A stretch of 64,000 nt of DNA from Akanthomyces muscarius (taxonomy: Eukaryota; Ascomycota; Sordariomycetes; Hypocreales; Cordycipitaceae). The stretch is taken from assembly GCF_028009165.1 (NCBI RefSeq), contig NC_079243.1, positions 62,001-126,000 of the forward strand. The letters are read 5' to 3'. Position 1 is the first letter of the stretch. The number at the start of each line of letters is the position of its first letter. A program made the position numbers and the translations under genes. Under the pieces are notes generated by a model. It saw only the letters and a program-made list of their open reading frames with translations. It was not told the origin of the DNA and ran no database searches. Shown here piece after piece: positions 31,080 through 42,331 of this stretch.

Positions 31080-31480
31080 ATTTCCTGCAGGCTACTTGGT
31101 GGCTAGTGACGTTCTGATCGCTGGTGCGTTTTGGCGCAGCCAGTTTTGGCTGACCCATTGGTGGCTTCTGGCAATTCCCTCACTTGGCAAGCGCCAGCTT
31201 TCGACCTTCGGCCGCCTGTCCACTTTCCCACTGTGCTTGAACCATCGGCGCCTTCTGCTCCCATCTTTGATCACTACGTTAGGTAGTAGCTTTCTGGCTG
31301 TGCCATGTCCGGCTTGTCATTCCTGGCCAGATGGCGGCTTCCCCCTTATCCACTTGGTCGTTTATCCATCCAACTGCTTGGTGCCTTTCTGCCCAACAGC
31401 TTCTTGACCAACTTGTTAGTGGCTAGCGGCTTTATTGCCCAGCAGCTTATTACCCAGCTGGTTGGTTGCCAGTGGCTTGC
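31080..31480 (+). repeat. Dispersed repeat family, copy 3
   Basis: Shares GGCGCAGCCAGTTTTGGCTG, GCCGCCTGTCCACTTT, CGGCGCCTTCTGC, TTTCTGGCTGTGCCAT and CAGCTTCTTGACCAACTTG with the copy at 51,836-52,560 in the same order and strand, and the latter blocks with the copies at 12,290 and 15,885. The last 100 bp hold sub-repeats of AGCTTNTTNNCCAGCTGGTTGG type. Non-coding; edges approximate. Confidence 0.65.
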
Positions 31481-33096
31481 ACAGTGATGAGATGAGATGA
31501 TCTGTGATCTCAAGAGTTGTACTGGTGGAGAGGGACACTGGCCTCGCAGCAATGATACGGTATACCAAGGTGGTTCCTGATATACGAAAGAGACGGACGA
31601 ATAGAGCCAGGATCCAGAACACAATTAATTCAGGATCGTGATACACCTCTGTAGATGATTTGAATATCTGGCCTTTACTATGCGTGGTTGGGTCGGACTG
31701 TACTGGCTTTGTCCCTGAAGCTCTGAAATACAACGCACTTCCGGCCAACTACAGGGGCCACACCGTACCACAAACGCCCCTTCCCATTGGACTTCAGGCG
31801 TCTTACTGGGCCACTTTAGGGGACCCGGCCCGTCTTCTCAAGTGCACCCCAACCACCTTCCCCAGCGCCCTATCGTCATCAACCGTTGCATCGATCCATT
31901 CCTTTTTTGCGGCCGCTCGATCGATCAAGTTACCAGGCATCCAACTATCGCTACCAAAGCACCGCACCCCCTGGAACCAGCCACCATAAACACAAACGCA
32001 CCCGGTCTCGTCCCCATGCCGCTAGAAACTCTGCGAGTCGACTCCTCCCCCATCTACCAGGCCATTATAATCAAGAATAAAACAATATGATGCCTCCGCC
32101 TGTCAGTCTAGCCTCGCAAGTCCTTTCGCGGTTCCGAATACACCTGTCGTCGCTCTCGATTCCGCTTTCGCACCCGGCGTCTTGAGCCATGTCCAGATCG
32201 ACCACTCGCTGCCGACGTACAATTTCATTACAAGAAGTCGGCCTGCGCCGATTCCATCAACTTTTCTTTTTGGTCTTGCGCCAGACCCTCCTCTGCTTCA
32301 GCCTCGCTTGCCCCGCCCTCAACAGCTTTAGCCTACGGCGCATCGCGCTGGCTTTGGTGTGTGGCGCTCCGCTCAGCAGCTCTCTGCCAGGCTAAGAAAA
32401 CCGTCTACCGACCTGACGGAACCAGTTTGCAGCATTTTGGCTCAACCCTCCGCGGCTCCCGCATACCTCGCAAGAAAGGGGTACCTTTCAAGAAAAAAAC
32501 GACAGACATGACCTTGAGGATCTATGCTAAGCATTGCCCATTTGATTGTCTTGCCGCCCTTCTTTATCCTCACCCGATCACCCAGAGCCCACCGTGCGCC
32601 AATCCTAGTTCGCCAACTAGCCAACTTAGCTTACCTTGCTCGAGCCCGCGAATATATAAGTAATACTCTCTAGATACGCAACTAGAAAGATGGTAATTGG
32701 CTGGCATTCCGCATTGACCAGTACGCTACTTCATAGTCAGACAACTGAAAAGCAAAAAAAAAGAAGAAAAAAAGTAAAGCGTAGTTAGTTAATTATATGA
32801 AATTTGATTCCCCGTAAACTTTTCCCGTCAGCCATTTTGCGTCGTCTTCGCTTTCATATCCGTTGCGCAGCTTGTTTCTCTGGGCTTGTCTTTCCTGCTA
32901 TTTCTTCGAGTCTTGGCTTCCTTTCTCACTAAAAACATCTTTCCTCCACCCTCGGTTCGTACTTTCTACTCCTTCATTTGCCGTCTCTTTCTCTTCCTCC
33001 ATGATTTGAACCTGCTGTCTTGTTCGCTTTGACCACCTACCACCAAGACTTATATTCTATAACTTCTTTAGCATTGCCACCACAGCCACGATCACG
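31481..33096. other. Repeat-flanking DNA, then promoter of the C2H2 gene
   Basis: Many short frames but no recognisable protein. 32,745-32,785 is A-rich, and 32,830-33,010 is a strongly pyrimidine-rich leader (CTTTCTCTTCCTCC near 32,987) typical of fungal promoters. Confidence 0.35.
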
Positions 33097-33726
33097 ATGG
33101 AAGCTCTTGACGCTACTGGCTGCAAAATCTCCCTACTTAACGACGAGGTTCCTCGCCGACATTCTTCGTATGCAGTGTCCCATGTCGATGCTACCCCTCC
33201 TTCCGGTGCCTTGTCGCCGACCAGCCCGCGACCATGGCGATTCGGCTCCTATGACTCTCAAATTACCAGTGATAGCGATGCCGCCTCCCCACTCACTTCC
33301 ACTCTCGGCCATTCCTACGCCACGTCGCAAACAGCCAGCCGTGCTTCCAACACCAAGCGCCTGCTGCACTCCACGCGAAGCCGTTCCGACTCCAACAAGG
33401 ATGAGACTCCCGTTACTAGCCAAGGCTGCCCTGCCAAGCGCTACCTGTGCCGCTTCCGCGACTCTCACGGCTGCGATAGGACCTTTACCACCTCCGGCCA
33501 CGCCTTACGCCACTCGAAGATTCACACCGCTAGAAAAGATGCCCAGTGCAGCTATCCAGGCTGCCAAAAAAAGTTTACTCGCGTCGACAACATGAAGCAG
33601 CATCTCAGGACGCATTACAGGGACAAGTCCCACGCCACAGAGCACAATTCTGCTGCCGGTCATGAAGGACACCCCATCGCCGGGATGGAGCTCGTCCATG
33701 ATACTTCCCGTAATTCTTCCGATTGA
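33097..33726 (+). CDS. C2H2 zinc-finger protein, 209 aa
   Basis: A single exon with an ATG after a CT-rich leader. Residues 1-110 are Ser/Thr/Pro-rich and disordered. Two fingers follow: an atypical one with seven residues between the cysteines (CRFRDSHGCDRTF, then HALRHSKIH), and a standard Cx4Cx12Hx3H finger (CSYPGCQKKFTRVD, then HLRTHY). The short C-terminal tail is hydrophilic. The paired-finger layout fits a nuclear DNA-binding regulator. No target can be inferred. No disruption is seen. Confidence 0.8.
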   Translation: MEALDATGCKISLLNDEVPRRHSSYAVSHVDATPPSGALSPTSPRPWRFGSYDSQITSDSDAASPLTSTLGHSYATSQTASRASNTKRLLHSTRSRSDSNKDETPVTSQGCPAKRYLCRFRDSHGCDRTFTTSGHALRHSKIHTARKDAQCSYPGCQKKFTRVDNMKQHLRTHYRDKSHATEHNSAAGHEGHPIAGMELVHDTSRNSSD

Positions 33727-34372
33727 TGAAGCGTAACGCAATGGGTTGCGGAAAATTCAAAGTGTGCTCAAGACTCGATGAGCCAATAATGACCGGCTAC
33801 AAGGCCAGGACTGAAAGAGAAAAATTAGAAGGGCTCGAGGGTGCCATAACAGCCCGCGCGGTTGAAACTGCAGCGACTGAAAAGGATTTCCAGGACAAGG
33901 TGCGCGCCGCTGCAAGCTGCGGCGCATCTCGGTAGAGGCGGCCGCCAACATCATGATGCGGCGGCTCGGTGTGTTTACAGGCAACGAGGGGCCGGAGCCG
34001 CCGCTCGTGCCGCTGGTGCCCGCCGTCGTGGAGAGGGCGATGGATTGCTTTCATATCGATCCAGACAGCATCGGCGAGAGCCAGGAGTGGGAGTACCACC
34101 GCGCGGGCGGCGAGGAGCCCGACACTTTTGTCTCCGCGATCGAGCCAGAGGCAATTGTGCAGACTTTTATCGAGTACCAAATGGATGGGTCGTGGAAGGA
34201 GATATGCGCCGGGCGCACCTTTGACGAGTTTGGTGATGTAACACGCTCCGGTCCGTACGTGCCGCTCGCTGAGCGACCAGATCCAAGACAAGTACGCGTG
34301 AATGATATTGACGGGGAGTTTGACGTCGTTAATGTTCCTTCAAACGGACTGGAAGCTTCCGCGTCGGGCTAA
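33727..34372 (+). pseudogene. Hypothetical gene, apparently frameshifted
   Basis: Two frames read as one product. A helical, charged stretch (RTEREKLEGLEGAITARAVE, FQDKVRAAA) ends near 33,912. Then the next frame gives KLRRISVEAAANIMMRRLGV and an acidic region (DCFHIDPDSIGESQEWEY, EPEAIVQTFIEYQMDGSW) to a TAA at 34,370. A one-base shift separates them with no obvious intron. It starts right after the C2H2 stop. I do not recognise the family. Confidence 0.35.
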
Positions 34373-34735
34373 AAATGGACGAAAAAATCTCATGTGAGTA
34401 TCATGCGCACCATGCGCTTTCAGTTGTGCGATGAATGTTGCATAACTACTGACACGCCTCGAGCAGGACTAACGCCTACGCCAGAAAGCAGTGGCACTTC
34501 CCTCGTCATGAAAGCGTTCGTCGTAAAAGTACAAAACCGCGACACAAGCAGGGAGACGATATTTCTTTTCTTTTCAGGTGCAATACGGATCCACGTCGTA
34601 TTGCTAGCAATTTCTTTTCAATGTGGTCTCGTGGTTTCTTATCTTTTAACTCGAGAATGACCTTGTACCCGATTGCTGGCACTTATTGCAAATTGACACT
34701 CATTATCATTACATCGTTTCCAAACACAATCGTTC

Positions 34736-36540
34736 CTACAACACTTCTGTTCGCTCAGTCACTTGAGCCCACATATTCGAAATTTGGAACAAACCAAGAC
34801 AGTTGTGACTCGTCCATGGGTGGAGGGGGTCAATAAGTGCCATGTCAAAATGACGGAATGTCTGGATTAAGGGGATTAGCCATTGTCGTGATTTGCGACT
34901 AGCTGGAACAGTTCTTCCCACCTACCTCGAACACAAACTTGCTAAGCTCCATCTGCGCGACTTTTTGTCCTAAGCAGCGGAATTTACCGTAGCCAAATAC
35001 GAGCTCATTAGCAAAGATCATGGAATGGAGCTTCTCTTTATCCGTCTCAAGCCACCTCTCAGGACGAAAGACGCCAGCATCCGGACCGTATATACTCTCG
35101 CTCGAATGCATTGCGTACGCGGAATAGCCAATACATGTGCCGCCAGGTATGAAGACGTCTCGCCCATCCACGCTCACGGTATCGCCCGTTGGAGGAACAT
35201 CGCGCGAAAAAATGTTGGCAACGGGCGGGCTGAGGCGTATCGCCTCACGAATAACGGACTGTAGATACGGAAGCTGCTTGGCCTGCGCTGCCTTTATATA
35301 AGCCCTTCTGCTCGGCTAGGTGCGAGCTGATTGTAAACGGCATCATCAGCCTCTTCTTGGAGTTTACGGTATACGCGAGGATTTGTCATGACGTAGAGCA
35401 GCGTTCCGCGGATCGCGGTGGCGGTGGTGTCGGAGCCGGCAATGATTTGCTCAAGGGCCTCGGTACGGAGCTCGTGGCCGGCCAGCCCGTGGCGAATAAA
35501 CGAGGCGAGCATGTCGGAGCGCTCGGCTGCCGACTTGGCGGCGCGCTCGTCAACGAGGCGGAAGCATGTCGCCATCATTTTCCCGAACCCGCTACCGTCG
35601 TCGGGCGACGGCGCGATAAACTGGCCCAACCAGGGCAGGTGGCTGAGCCAGCTGAGGCCGAGCGCCAGCGCCGTGTTACCAATGGACAGGCCTTCTTCGC
35701 TCGATTGGAGATAGTTGTCAATGTCTTTGTCGGCCTGTAGCATGCCGAAAGCTGTACCGAGTCCAATTTTGCTGATAACGTCAAGTGTAAAAAACTGCAC
35801 CTTGCGCGCCATATCAATCGGAATCGCCATCTGATTATTGGAGGTATATTTCGTCTGTATCAGTTTCAGAAAATGTTCGAGGCATTCGTCTATGGAATCT
35901 TCGAGGTGGGCATTCTCACGACCTGAATACTGTAAAAGGAATTGTCAGTCACCGTCTCTTTCTTTCTTTCTCTTTTTCTTTTTCTGTTTGGTCTTGGTTA
36001 TATAAACATACTCCAGGCGCCATCTGCTTCCTTCTCAAGTCATGTTTGGCATTGTCGGTTTGGCTAAAAACATTGTCTCTTCGATGTTCGATGCGCACGG
36101 CGTTGTAGTACCAATCAGAGCGCTTATACCCGGCAGTGTTATTGGCATGCGCCCAGACATCCGGCGACGAGGTTATGAGGATGTTTGGGGCGACGCGCGC
36201 AATCGGTCCTGTATACGTCGCAGGGCTCATCAGCATCCACCCGGAGTCGTGTCAAATAATGCAAAAGGATGCGCCGCCTTCCCAGTTCTTCCTTACCATA
36301 TTTCTGGTTTGCTTGTGCGTAGAACAAGTGCGTTTTGCCATTGAGCATGGCGAGACGGTGCGGTATGCTGGACAGGGCGGCCCAGGGGGAGCCACCGAAA
36401 CCGCTTAGCTTCTGGCAGTTCCAAAAGACGTGGCTGGCGAAAAGCAGCACAGGCAGGGCCGAGAGATACGGCCAGTATAGCTGCCAGCGGCTGTTGCTGC
36501 CATGGGCAAAACTATCGCTGCTGCCCTGAGTGACGTCCAT
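34736..36540 (-). pseudogene. Cytochrome P450, four exons, with a frameshift
   Basis: A haem-thiolate monooxygenase. Exons: 36540-36297, 36208-36012, 35929-34926 and 34861-34736; introns of 88, 82 and 64 bp have normal GT..AG ends. Exon 1 carries a membrane anchor (YWPYLSALPVLLFASHVFW). Motifs in order: GPIARVAPNILI, KRSDWYY, QMAPG/YSGREN across intron 2, I-helix AGSDTTATA, ExxR as EAIR, FRPERW, and haem loop FGYGKFRCLGQ. Around 35,294, after APSRAEGLI, the frame hits TAA and resumes one base off as KAAQAKQLPYLQ. No splice signals bridge it, so a 1 bp deletion before the haem loop is the simplest reading. It faces the methyltransferase gene across about 540 bp. Confidence 0.8.
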
Positions 36541-37076
36541 TTGGCATGGCTGCTACGCGGAGTACCTGTCCTGGTTTGCAGGAAGCCTGCTTTGTGACGT
36601 CGAAGCTCAAGCTCACCGCCACGCAGAAATTCGGGGGGGATTAACGATAGCTATAACATCAGCGATCCCATTGGATACGAGGTCTGATGTTCTAGTGGAA
36701 CTGTTCGGCACTTGTTAGTGCAAGCCCCTCGTGGGGGGCAGGAAAAACGCCATAAATTCGCCCATCACCCAGCTCCAAAGTACCAGACTTATGAATCCCA
36801 GACTTTGAAAAGCGGCAAGGACAGTGACAGCATGAGAGCCGAAGATAATAATAAAATGGATTGATAGACGGCGAGTCGGTGGCAGAGGAAAGCATAATAT
36901 TGCATAACGATCAGCTGCAACGAAAACTTCCGCAGCGTTACAATATTGTTTTCAAACCTGTCGTTATCATTGGATTGTTGTTCTGTCGAGTTATTGTCGC
37001 TGTCCTCGCCGTTGTCATCTCCCACGCCCAAATCGCTTAAACAGCAATTTCCCTTGGTTGTGAAGAGAGTGGTAAA
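36541..37076. other. Divergent promoter region between P450 and methyltransferase
   Basis: No gene recognised. The sequence ending at 37,098 (TTCTCTTCGCAG) looks like an intron 3' end, so an unseen first methyltransferase exon may lie here. Confidence 0.35.
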
Positions 37077-37670
37077 ATGCGATTTTTCTCTTCGCAGCCT
37101 CACAGCCATTGGCGATGCTGGGCTGACTCGTACGACGTCGACGTCGTCCAGGGCAACGTCGAGTACGTGGCGCCGCGCGCGACCGCGCTCCGCGCCCAGA
37201 CCGAGGGCGGCAACATGGCCGGGAGCATCCTGGACGCCGGCTGCGGCACGGGTCTCGTCGGCGTCGCCATGGCGCAGCTGGGGGCCCGGACCATTGACGG
37301 CATCGACCTGTCCCCGGGCATGCTGGGAACGGCCCGCAAGACGGGCGCCTACCGCGACCTGTCCGTCGCTGACATGAGCGAGCAAATCGACAAGCCGGAC
37401 GCGTCTTATGACGTCATCACCTGCTGCGGCACGTTTATGGCAGGGCACGTCGGCCCTGACCCGGCGATCAAGGAGCTCGTGCGTCTTGTGAGGCCGGGCG
37501 GCGTGGTGGTTGCGACCATTATAGACGCTGTCTTTGACAGTGATGGATATCGTGCCGAGATTGAGAGGCTGGCTAGCAAAGGGCTGATTACAATCGTAGT
37601 GATGGAGAAAGAGCCTTATCGTATTGTGTCTAACACGTGGGCTCATATGGTGGTGTTGCGCCGAAAGTAG
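37077..37670 (+). CDS. SAM-dependent methyltransferase (METTL27/WBSCR27-like), start uncertain
   Basis: A class I methyltransferase fold. CWADSYDVDVVQGNVEYVAP is followed by motif I (ILDAGCGTGLVG), an acidic loop (IDGIDLSPGML), SYDVITCCGTFMAGHVG and motif LVRPGGVVVATI. The length (about 190 aa from the conserved part) fits the family. The first codons before HWRCWADSY may be intron, since a typical acceptor (CTTCGCAG) ends at 37,098, so the true start could be upstream. The substrate is unknown. The divergent P450 suggests a small metabolite-modifying pair, but the P450 is broken. Confidence 0.7.
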   Translation: MRFFSSQPHSHWRCWADSYDVDVVQGNVEYVAPRATALRAQTEGGNMAGSILDAGCGTGLVGVAMAQLGARTIDGIDLSPGMLGTARKTGAYRDLSVADMSEQIDKPDASYDVITCCGTFMAGHVGPDPAIKELVRLVRPGGVVVATIIDAVFDSDGYRAEIERLASKGLITIVVMEKEPYRIVSNTWAHMVVLRRK

Positions 37671-38360
37671 CTTAGTGATTGGCCATTGACAAGTTTAATT
37701 CACCTGTCGATCGTTTTTGGGCGATGGTATGAGATAATCTTAGTATCAGGCTCTAAGATATTCTAAACCTTTCGATATATGATGTATGAACCTTTTGTAG
37801 CTTTGGTGTCGTATCGTCCTGGAACTGACTCATGTCATTGCATTCCACGTGCGTTTAATGTTTGCTAGTCTTGAAGCTAAATAACGACAGTCTATAGAGA
37901 CTATGTAGTTTTGCAAAGCCTCGTTAACACCAGGTTTGGCAAGTTGTTTGCGTAGGGTGGCCGAATTGATATCGCTCTTTCCACTGCATCCCGTCCAGCT
38001 AACAGCTGCCCTGAGGCTGGTGCTGATAGCCATGGCGGTGTGAATGGTGATTCCGCGCGAGCTATGTAAAGTTCCTAGCTACCAGGGCCAGGGTTGGGTT
38101 TGCTTCAGCGGCTCTTGTGTAGGGTGTAAGTCTTGGCGTCTTAATCTTGTCGAGTAAGTCGAAGCGAGGGCATCGACGTGCCTGGTCTCATATTGTGTCT
38201 TTGTAATCGAAGTATGCTCTTAGGATGCTACCTGGTTTCCTCTTCTGTCTCTGCAGTCGTGTCATGCTGTCAGGACACATTGTTTAAGTTAATATGTGTA
38301 AACCTTGGCAGCCTGCGTGTTTGATAACTCTAGAGTCGTAATGGCTCTTCCATCACCGCG
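37671..38360. other. No supported gene
   Basis: Spacer between the methyltransferase and the ABC-transporter fragment. No family-like frame. Confidence 0.3.
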
Positions 38361-40054
38361 GTCATCGAGGGCAGCATCGAAACCAATATTCTCGACGTTT
38401 ATGCACGCGCAAACTCATTTTCCGAAGGCGTTCTTGCCAGCGCACGCACTGTCCATGCTTTCGAGATGCGGTCGAGACTCGTTGCCAACTTTGACGAGTA
38501 TCTCACCGAAGCGCACAATCTCGGCAAGAAGATTTCCCCATTGTTTGGTGCCCTGTTCTCAGCCGAGTACACCATCATCTATTTGGGTTTCGGACTTGCC
38601 TTTTGGCAGGGTATCAACATGATGGCCCGGGGCGAGATCAAGGACTCTGGCCAGATTTTCACGTTCGTCGCTGGAAGTGATTCTTTAGCGCGCTAGTCTA
38701 CTAACACTGTACAGTGTCCTCCTTTCCGTTGTCATCGCTGCCATTAGCTTAACCTCTCTCGCCCCTTACTCGATCGAATTCACTCGTGCAGCAGCCGCAG
38801 CAGATCAGATGTTTACCCTCATCGACCGCAGGTCAAATATCAACCCCTTTGACGAGTCTGGCGAGCAGCCAACTCAGACAGTCGGCCAAATCGAGATTAA
38901 GAATGTAACTTTTGCTTACCCCACACGCCCCGATACCGTTGTGCTGGACGACTTTACTCTCAATGTTCCTGCCGGCAAAGTTACCGCGCTCGTAGTATGT
39001 GTCTCGCTCGAGCCATCCATTGGTTGCAGTGAGCTAACTTCAATCACAGGGCCAAAGCGGTTCTGGAAAGAGCACCATTGTCGGTCTCATCGAGCGATGG
39101 TATAATCCCAGTGCCGGCACAATAAAGCTGGATGGCAGGCCTCTTGATCAGCTCAACATCAACTGGCTGCGCAAGAATGTCCGTCTCGTCCAGCAAGAGC
39201 CCGTGCTGTTTCAAGGTTCCGTCTACGACAACATTGCTTACGGTCTCGTCGGCACCCCGTGGGAGAATGTTCCACGCGAGGAAAAGCTCGCTCGAGTCCA
39301 AGAAGCTGCAAGGCTTACTTTTGCTCACGCGTTTGTCTCTGATCTTCCCAAGGGTTACGATACTGAGATTGGTCAGCGCGGCGACTTGCTCTCTGGTGGA
39401 CAGAAGCAGCGCGTTGCCATTGCCCGAAGCGTCGTCTCCGGACCAAAGGTTTTACTCCTCGACGAAGCCACCAGTGCCCTAGACCCTCACGCTGAGGGCG
39501 TTGTGCAACAAGCTCTTGACAAGGCTTCCGAGGGCAGGACCACCATTGTGATTGCACACAAATTGGCCACTATTCGCAAGGCTGACAACATCGTGGTCAT
39601 GACCAAAGGCCAATTTGTCGAGCAAGGAAGCCATGACAACCTCATTGCCCAGGATGGAGCGTATGCTAAACTGGTCAAGATTCAGAGCCTGGCCGTCTCT
39701 GAAGCTCCCTCGGACAGGGACAGCAAAGAAGCCAAGTCTGACGAAATGGGTGATCCTGTCGATTTGACTAAGAGCCCAACTCGGTATGCCACCAATGATC
39801 AGGCGCGACTTGAGGTGCAGAAGAACCGTGACGACTTTGCCGACCACAAGCCTCTGGGTCTGATTGCTTGCGTGTTCCGTCTGATGAAGGAAACGCCAGA
39901 GTTGAAATGGACCTATTTTATGGTTGTTCTTGGATGTTGTGGTGCTGTTTTTCCAGGGCAGCCGGAGTGCATGCAGGCTTGGCAAGGGCCACGCCTTGCC
40001 TACTCTTTCATGCAACGAGCAATTGCCCATCATGGCATTGCGTATAAGCCATAA
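38361..40054 (+). pseudogene. ABC transporter (ABCB/MDR type), truncated at both ends
   Basis: The reading starts in the first membrane domain (NILDVYARANSFSEGVLASA) and continues through SPLFGALFSAEYTIIYLGFG. After a probable intron (about 38,665-38,715) come LTSLAPYSIEFTRAAAA and the first nucleotide-binding domain. An intron ending at about 39,051 precedes Walker A (GQSGSGKST). Signature LLSGGQKQRVAIARS, Walker B VLLLDEATSALD and switch VIAHKLATIRKAD follow. Sequence then ends after LKWTYFMVVLGCCGAVFPGQ, at the start of the second half. Full transporters have about 1,300 aa and two such halves. The N-terminal helices and the whole second half are missing. Confidence 0.8.
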
Positions 40055-40316
40055 TAAAGGCGGTCTGTAGGGACTACTGGGTACAAATCTGAAAGCATTT
40101 GCATGGAGCGTAGGCTGGCTAAGGGTTGAGGATAGCGGGGAGTCAACGCTATGCAGGAGCCGGTCCCCGATCGAACGGTTTGCATCAGCTGGTGACTTGG
40201 GACTGTCAACCTAGACTGTCAGCAGGTGGCCGCGGTGCCTGGCCTCCACCAGTTGACGGCCGGAGCCAGCGGTGAGACAAGTCGACGGTGCTGGCGGCCA
40301 TAAAAAAAAACAGATA

Positions 40317-40381
40317 GGGGACCTCACAGGGGACCTCACAGGGGACCTCATAGGGGACTTCACAGGGGATCTCACAGGGGT
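40317..40381. repeat. 12 bp minisatellite, five to six copies
   Basis: Tandem GGGGACCTCACA units with few substitutions (one with CTCATA, one with ACTTCA, one with GATCTC). The frame would read GDLT repeats, but no other coding evidence exists. Confidence 0.9.
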
Positions 40382-40791
40382 TATGCTACAGTTAGTAGGC
40401 TGGTTTCATGCCTGTGCAGAATATAGAGGATTGTCTGCTATGCAGCCTGAAAAGAGCAAGCTGTCGGGACCAGAGAGTTGGGGGGTCAAAGGTATTTCCA
40501 AGAATCGAGGGTACCACCAAATCTGGGTGTCGTAGGCAGCCTTGCCCTGGCATAACCCCACCCACACCACCTGGATAGCTAACTAGTTAGACGCTCTATC
40601 AACCTCTCCCCGCCGTGTTGCTTTCTCGTTCAGGAGGGTAAAGCACTGCTTGCGGACAAGAACGGTGTTTATCTTCAATATTAAGCCGTAGAGGCTAGCT
40701 TCAATAGAAAGGCGTGCTCTGAATAGTTATAAATAACGGCATACAGCATTAGACTAGCACGGTACTGTGCGATGGGAGGGTGAAAATTACA
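40382..40791. other. No supported gene
   Basis: Spacer next to the hAT-like element. Nothing recognised. Confidence 0.3.
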
Positions 40792-41840
40792 CAGGGTGGC
40801 GATCAACGCAACGTCAATTACCAGGTTGTCAACCAGGTTGATGTCAATCAACCCGACTCAACTCAACGGAACTTATTCTTAGTAATCTATCAACTCAAGT
40901 TCAGCACGATATTGAGTTGGTTGCGTTGATAAATGGTTGATTAGGTCTCGTCGCGAAGGTTGCCGATATCTTCTGCCGGGTAGGTCAGCCCATGGCGAGT
41001 GTGGGGGTCCCCGCCTGCCAAAGGATACTTGTATTTGTACCTGATTTTACCACAAATGGAGGTACCGAAATGGCACGTAAATAGTTCTATGGCTTAACGC
41101 GTCACCGCGTCTGACGTGATTCGCGTGCAAGCAAGCTAGCGTTCCGACACCAAAGTCAGCTTGGTCCATCCTCGATTTGCTGCTTCGGCCCGTCACTTCG
41201 CTCAATATGTCACAAAGTTTAGACTTTGGGGCTACGAATTCCGTATCGCCTTCGCCTTTCACCCCGGGTCCCTTGACACCAGCTCCATCCACACCTGAGC
41301 CGTCCACACCGGCTGAGGCTCGCGCCGGTCGACGAGGCGAAGATCGGCTGTTCCGACACTTCCGTGGCTACACGTGGTCTTAACGGAGCAGAAATACAAA
41401 ATCATGGGTTTGGAAATATGGCTTCGACATCGAAAAAGAGGCAAGCACGATTGCGATTTGCCAGGTGCTGCGTTCATGGCTGCAGGCGGGTATCGTGGAG
41501 GAGGTTGATCCAACACTACTGAAGAAGGCGGGCAAAACAGTGACCGGACAACTGGTGGATCAAAAATGCAGCAGGAGAATGGCTTCGAGATTTGCCAATG
41601 CAGATGCGGGACGAAGAGGCAGGATGGGAGTAGTATTGCGTTAGCCAGTTAAAAACGGGCTCCCATATTGCGAGTTAGGTACCAGCGCGGGACAGGGGGG
41701 GTTCGTCAACCATCAACGCAACGTCAACCAACTCAACATAGGGCCGAGGTTGATCAACTCAACGGAGGAAAAGCTTATTAAGCAGCCAACTCACTCAATT
41801 GATGGCTGAGGTTGAATGGATTGCGTTGATCGCCACCTTG
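40792..41840 (+). mobile_element. Non-autonomous hAT-like element with transposase N-terminal remnant
   Basis: The left end CAGGGTGGCGATCAACGCAA pairs with the right end TTGCGTTGATCGCCACCTTG (one mismatch near the tip). Subterminal TCAAC/GTTGA motifs repeat many times at both sides. Inside, about 41,207-41,644, the plus strand encodes a Pro/Thr-rich leader (SPFTPGPLTPAPSTPEPSTP) and the hAT block WVWKYGFDIEKE, normally followed by the catalytic region, absent here. At about 1.05 kb the element is an internally deleted derivative. No convincing 8 bp target duplication is visible. Confidence 0.65.
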
Positions 41841-42144
41841 CTAAAGGAGAGAAGTCCTCCTCTAGTAGTTCTTTACTATATTCTTGCCCTTTTATAGCCG
41901 CGTATTCGCACGTAACTCCTTATGGGCCGTGACACTGACACACAGAATGTTGTTCATTCTAGACAACAGAGAAAAACAGCAATATAGAGGATAAAGCCTT
42001 ATATAAAACTGCCGTTTAAATACTTAATCATATAGAGGAATTAATTATATATATCTGAGATATTATAACATATTACATGTAGGGAAATACACTAGTTTTG
42101 TCGACACGTCCGCTAGAGTGGAAAATCGAGGACAGGAGCAGAAA

Positions 42145-42285
42145 CTGAAAATGGCCGTTCATGGGCTTGCAGGAGGCAAAGGCTAATTTTGGACATGTAC
42201 AATCAACTTAGCTAGTGAGCCCTATTGGCTGCACAGCCACCGGGCGTAATAAACAAAGTGAAAAAAAAGTGTACTGCTTGCATGT
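42145..42285 (+). mobile_element. Solo 3' tail of the Tad-like LINE
   Basis: Matches the 3' untranslated region of the LINE at 17,753-18,850: GGGCTTGCAGGAGGCAAAG, TAATTTTGGACATGTACA, AGTGAGCCCTATTGGC, CACCGGGCGTAATAAAC, then an A-rich GTGAAAAAAAAGTG end. Only the last 120 bp or so is present, as expected for an extremely 5'-truncated insertion. Confidence 0.8.
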
Positions 42286-42331
42286 AACAGAAAACGAGCC
42301 TTAGCTGTATGAGTACGAAGTAAGAAACACT

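Noticed and set aside
36789..37646. 285-codon minus-strand frame
   Set aside because: Antisense of the methyltransferase; high GC keeps it open, and it has no recognisable domain.
40272..40535. ORF with GDLT repeats
   Set aside because: Produced by the 12 bp minisatellite; no other coding evidence.
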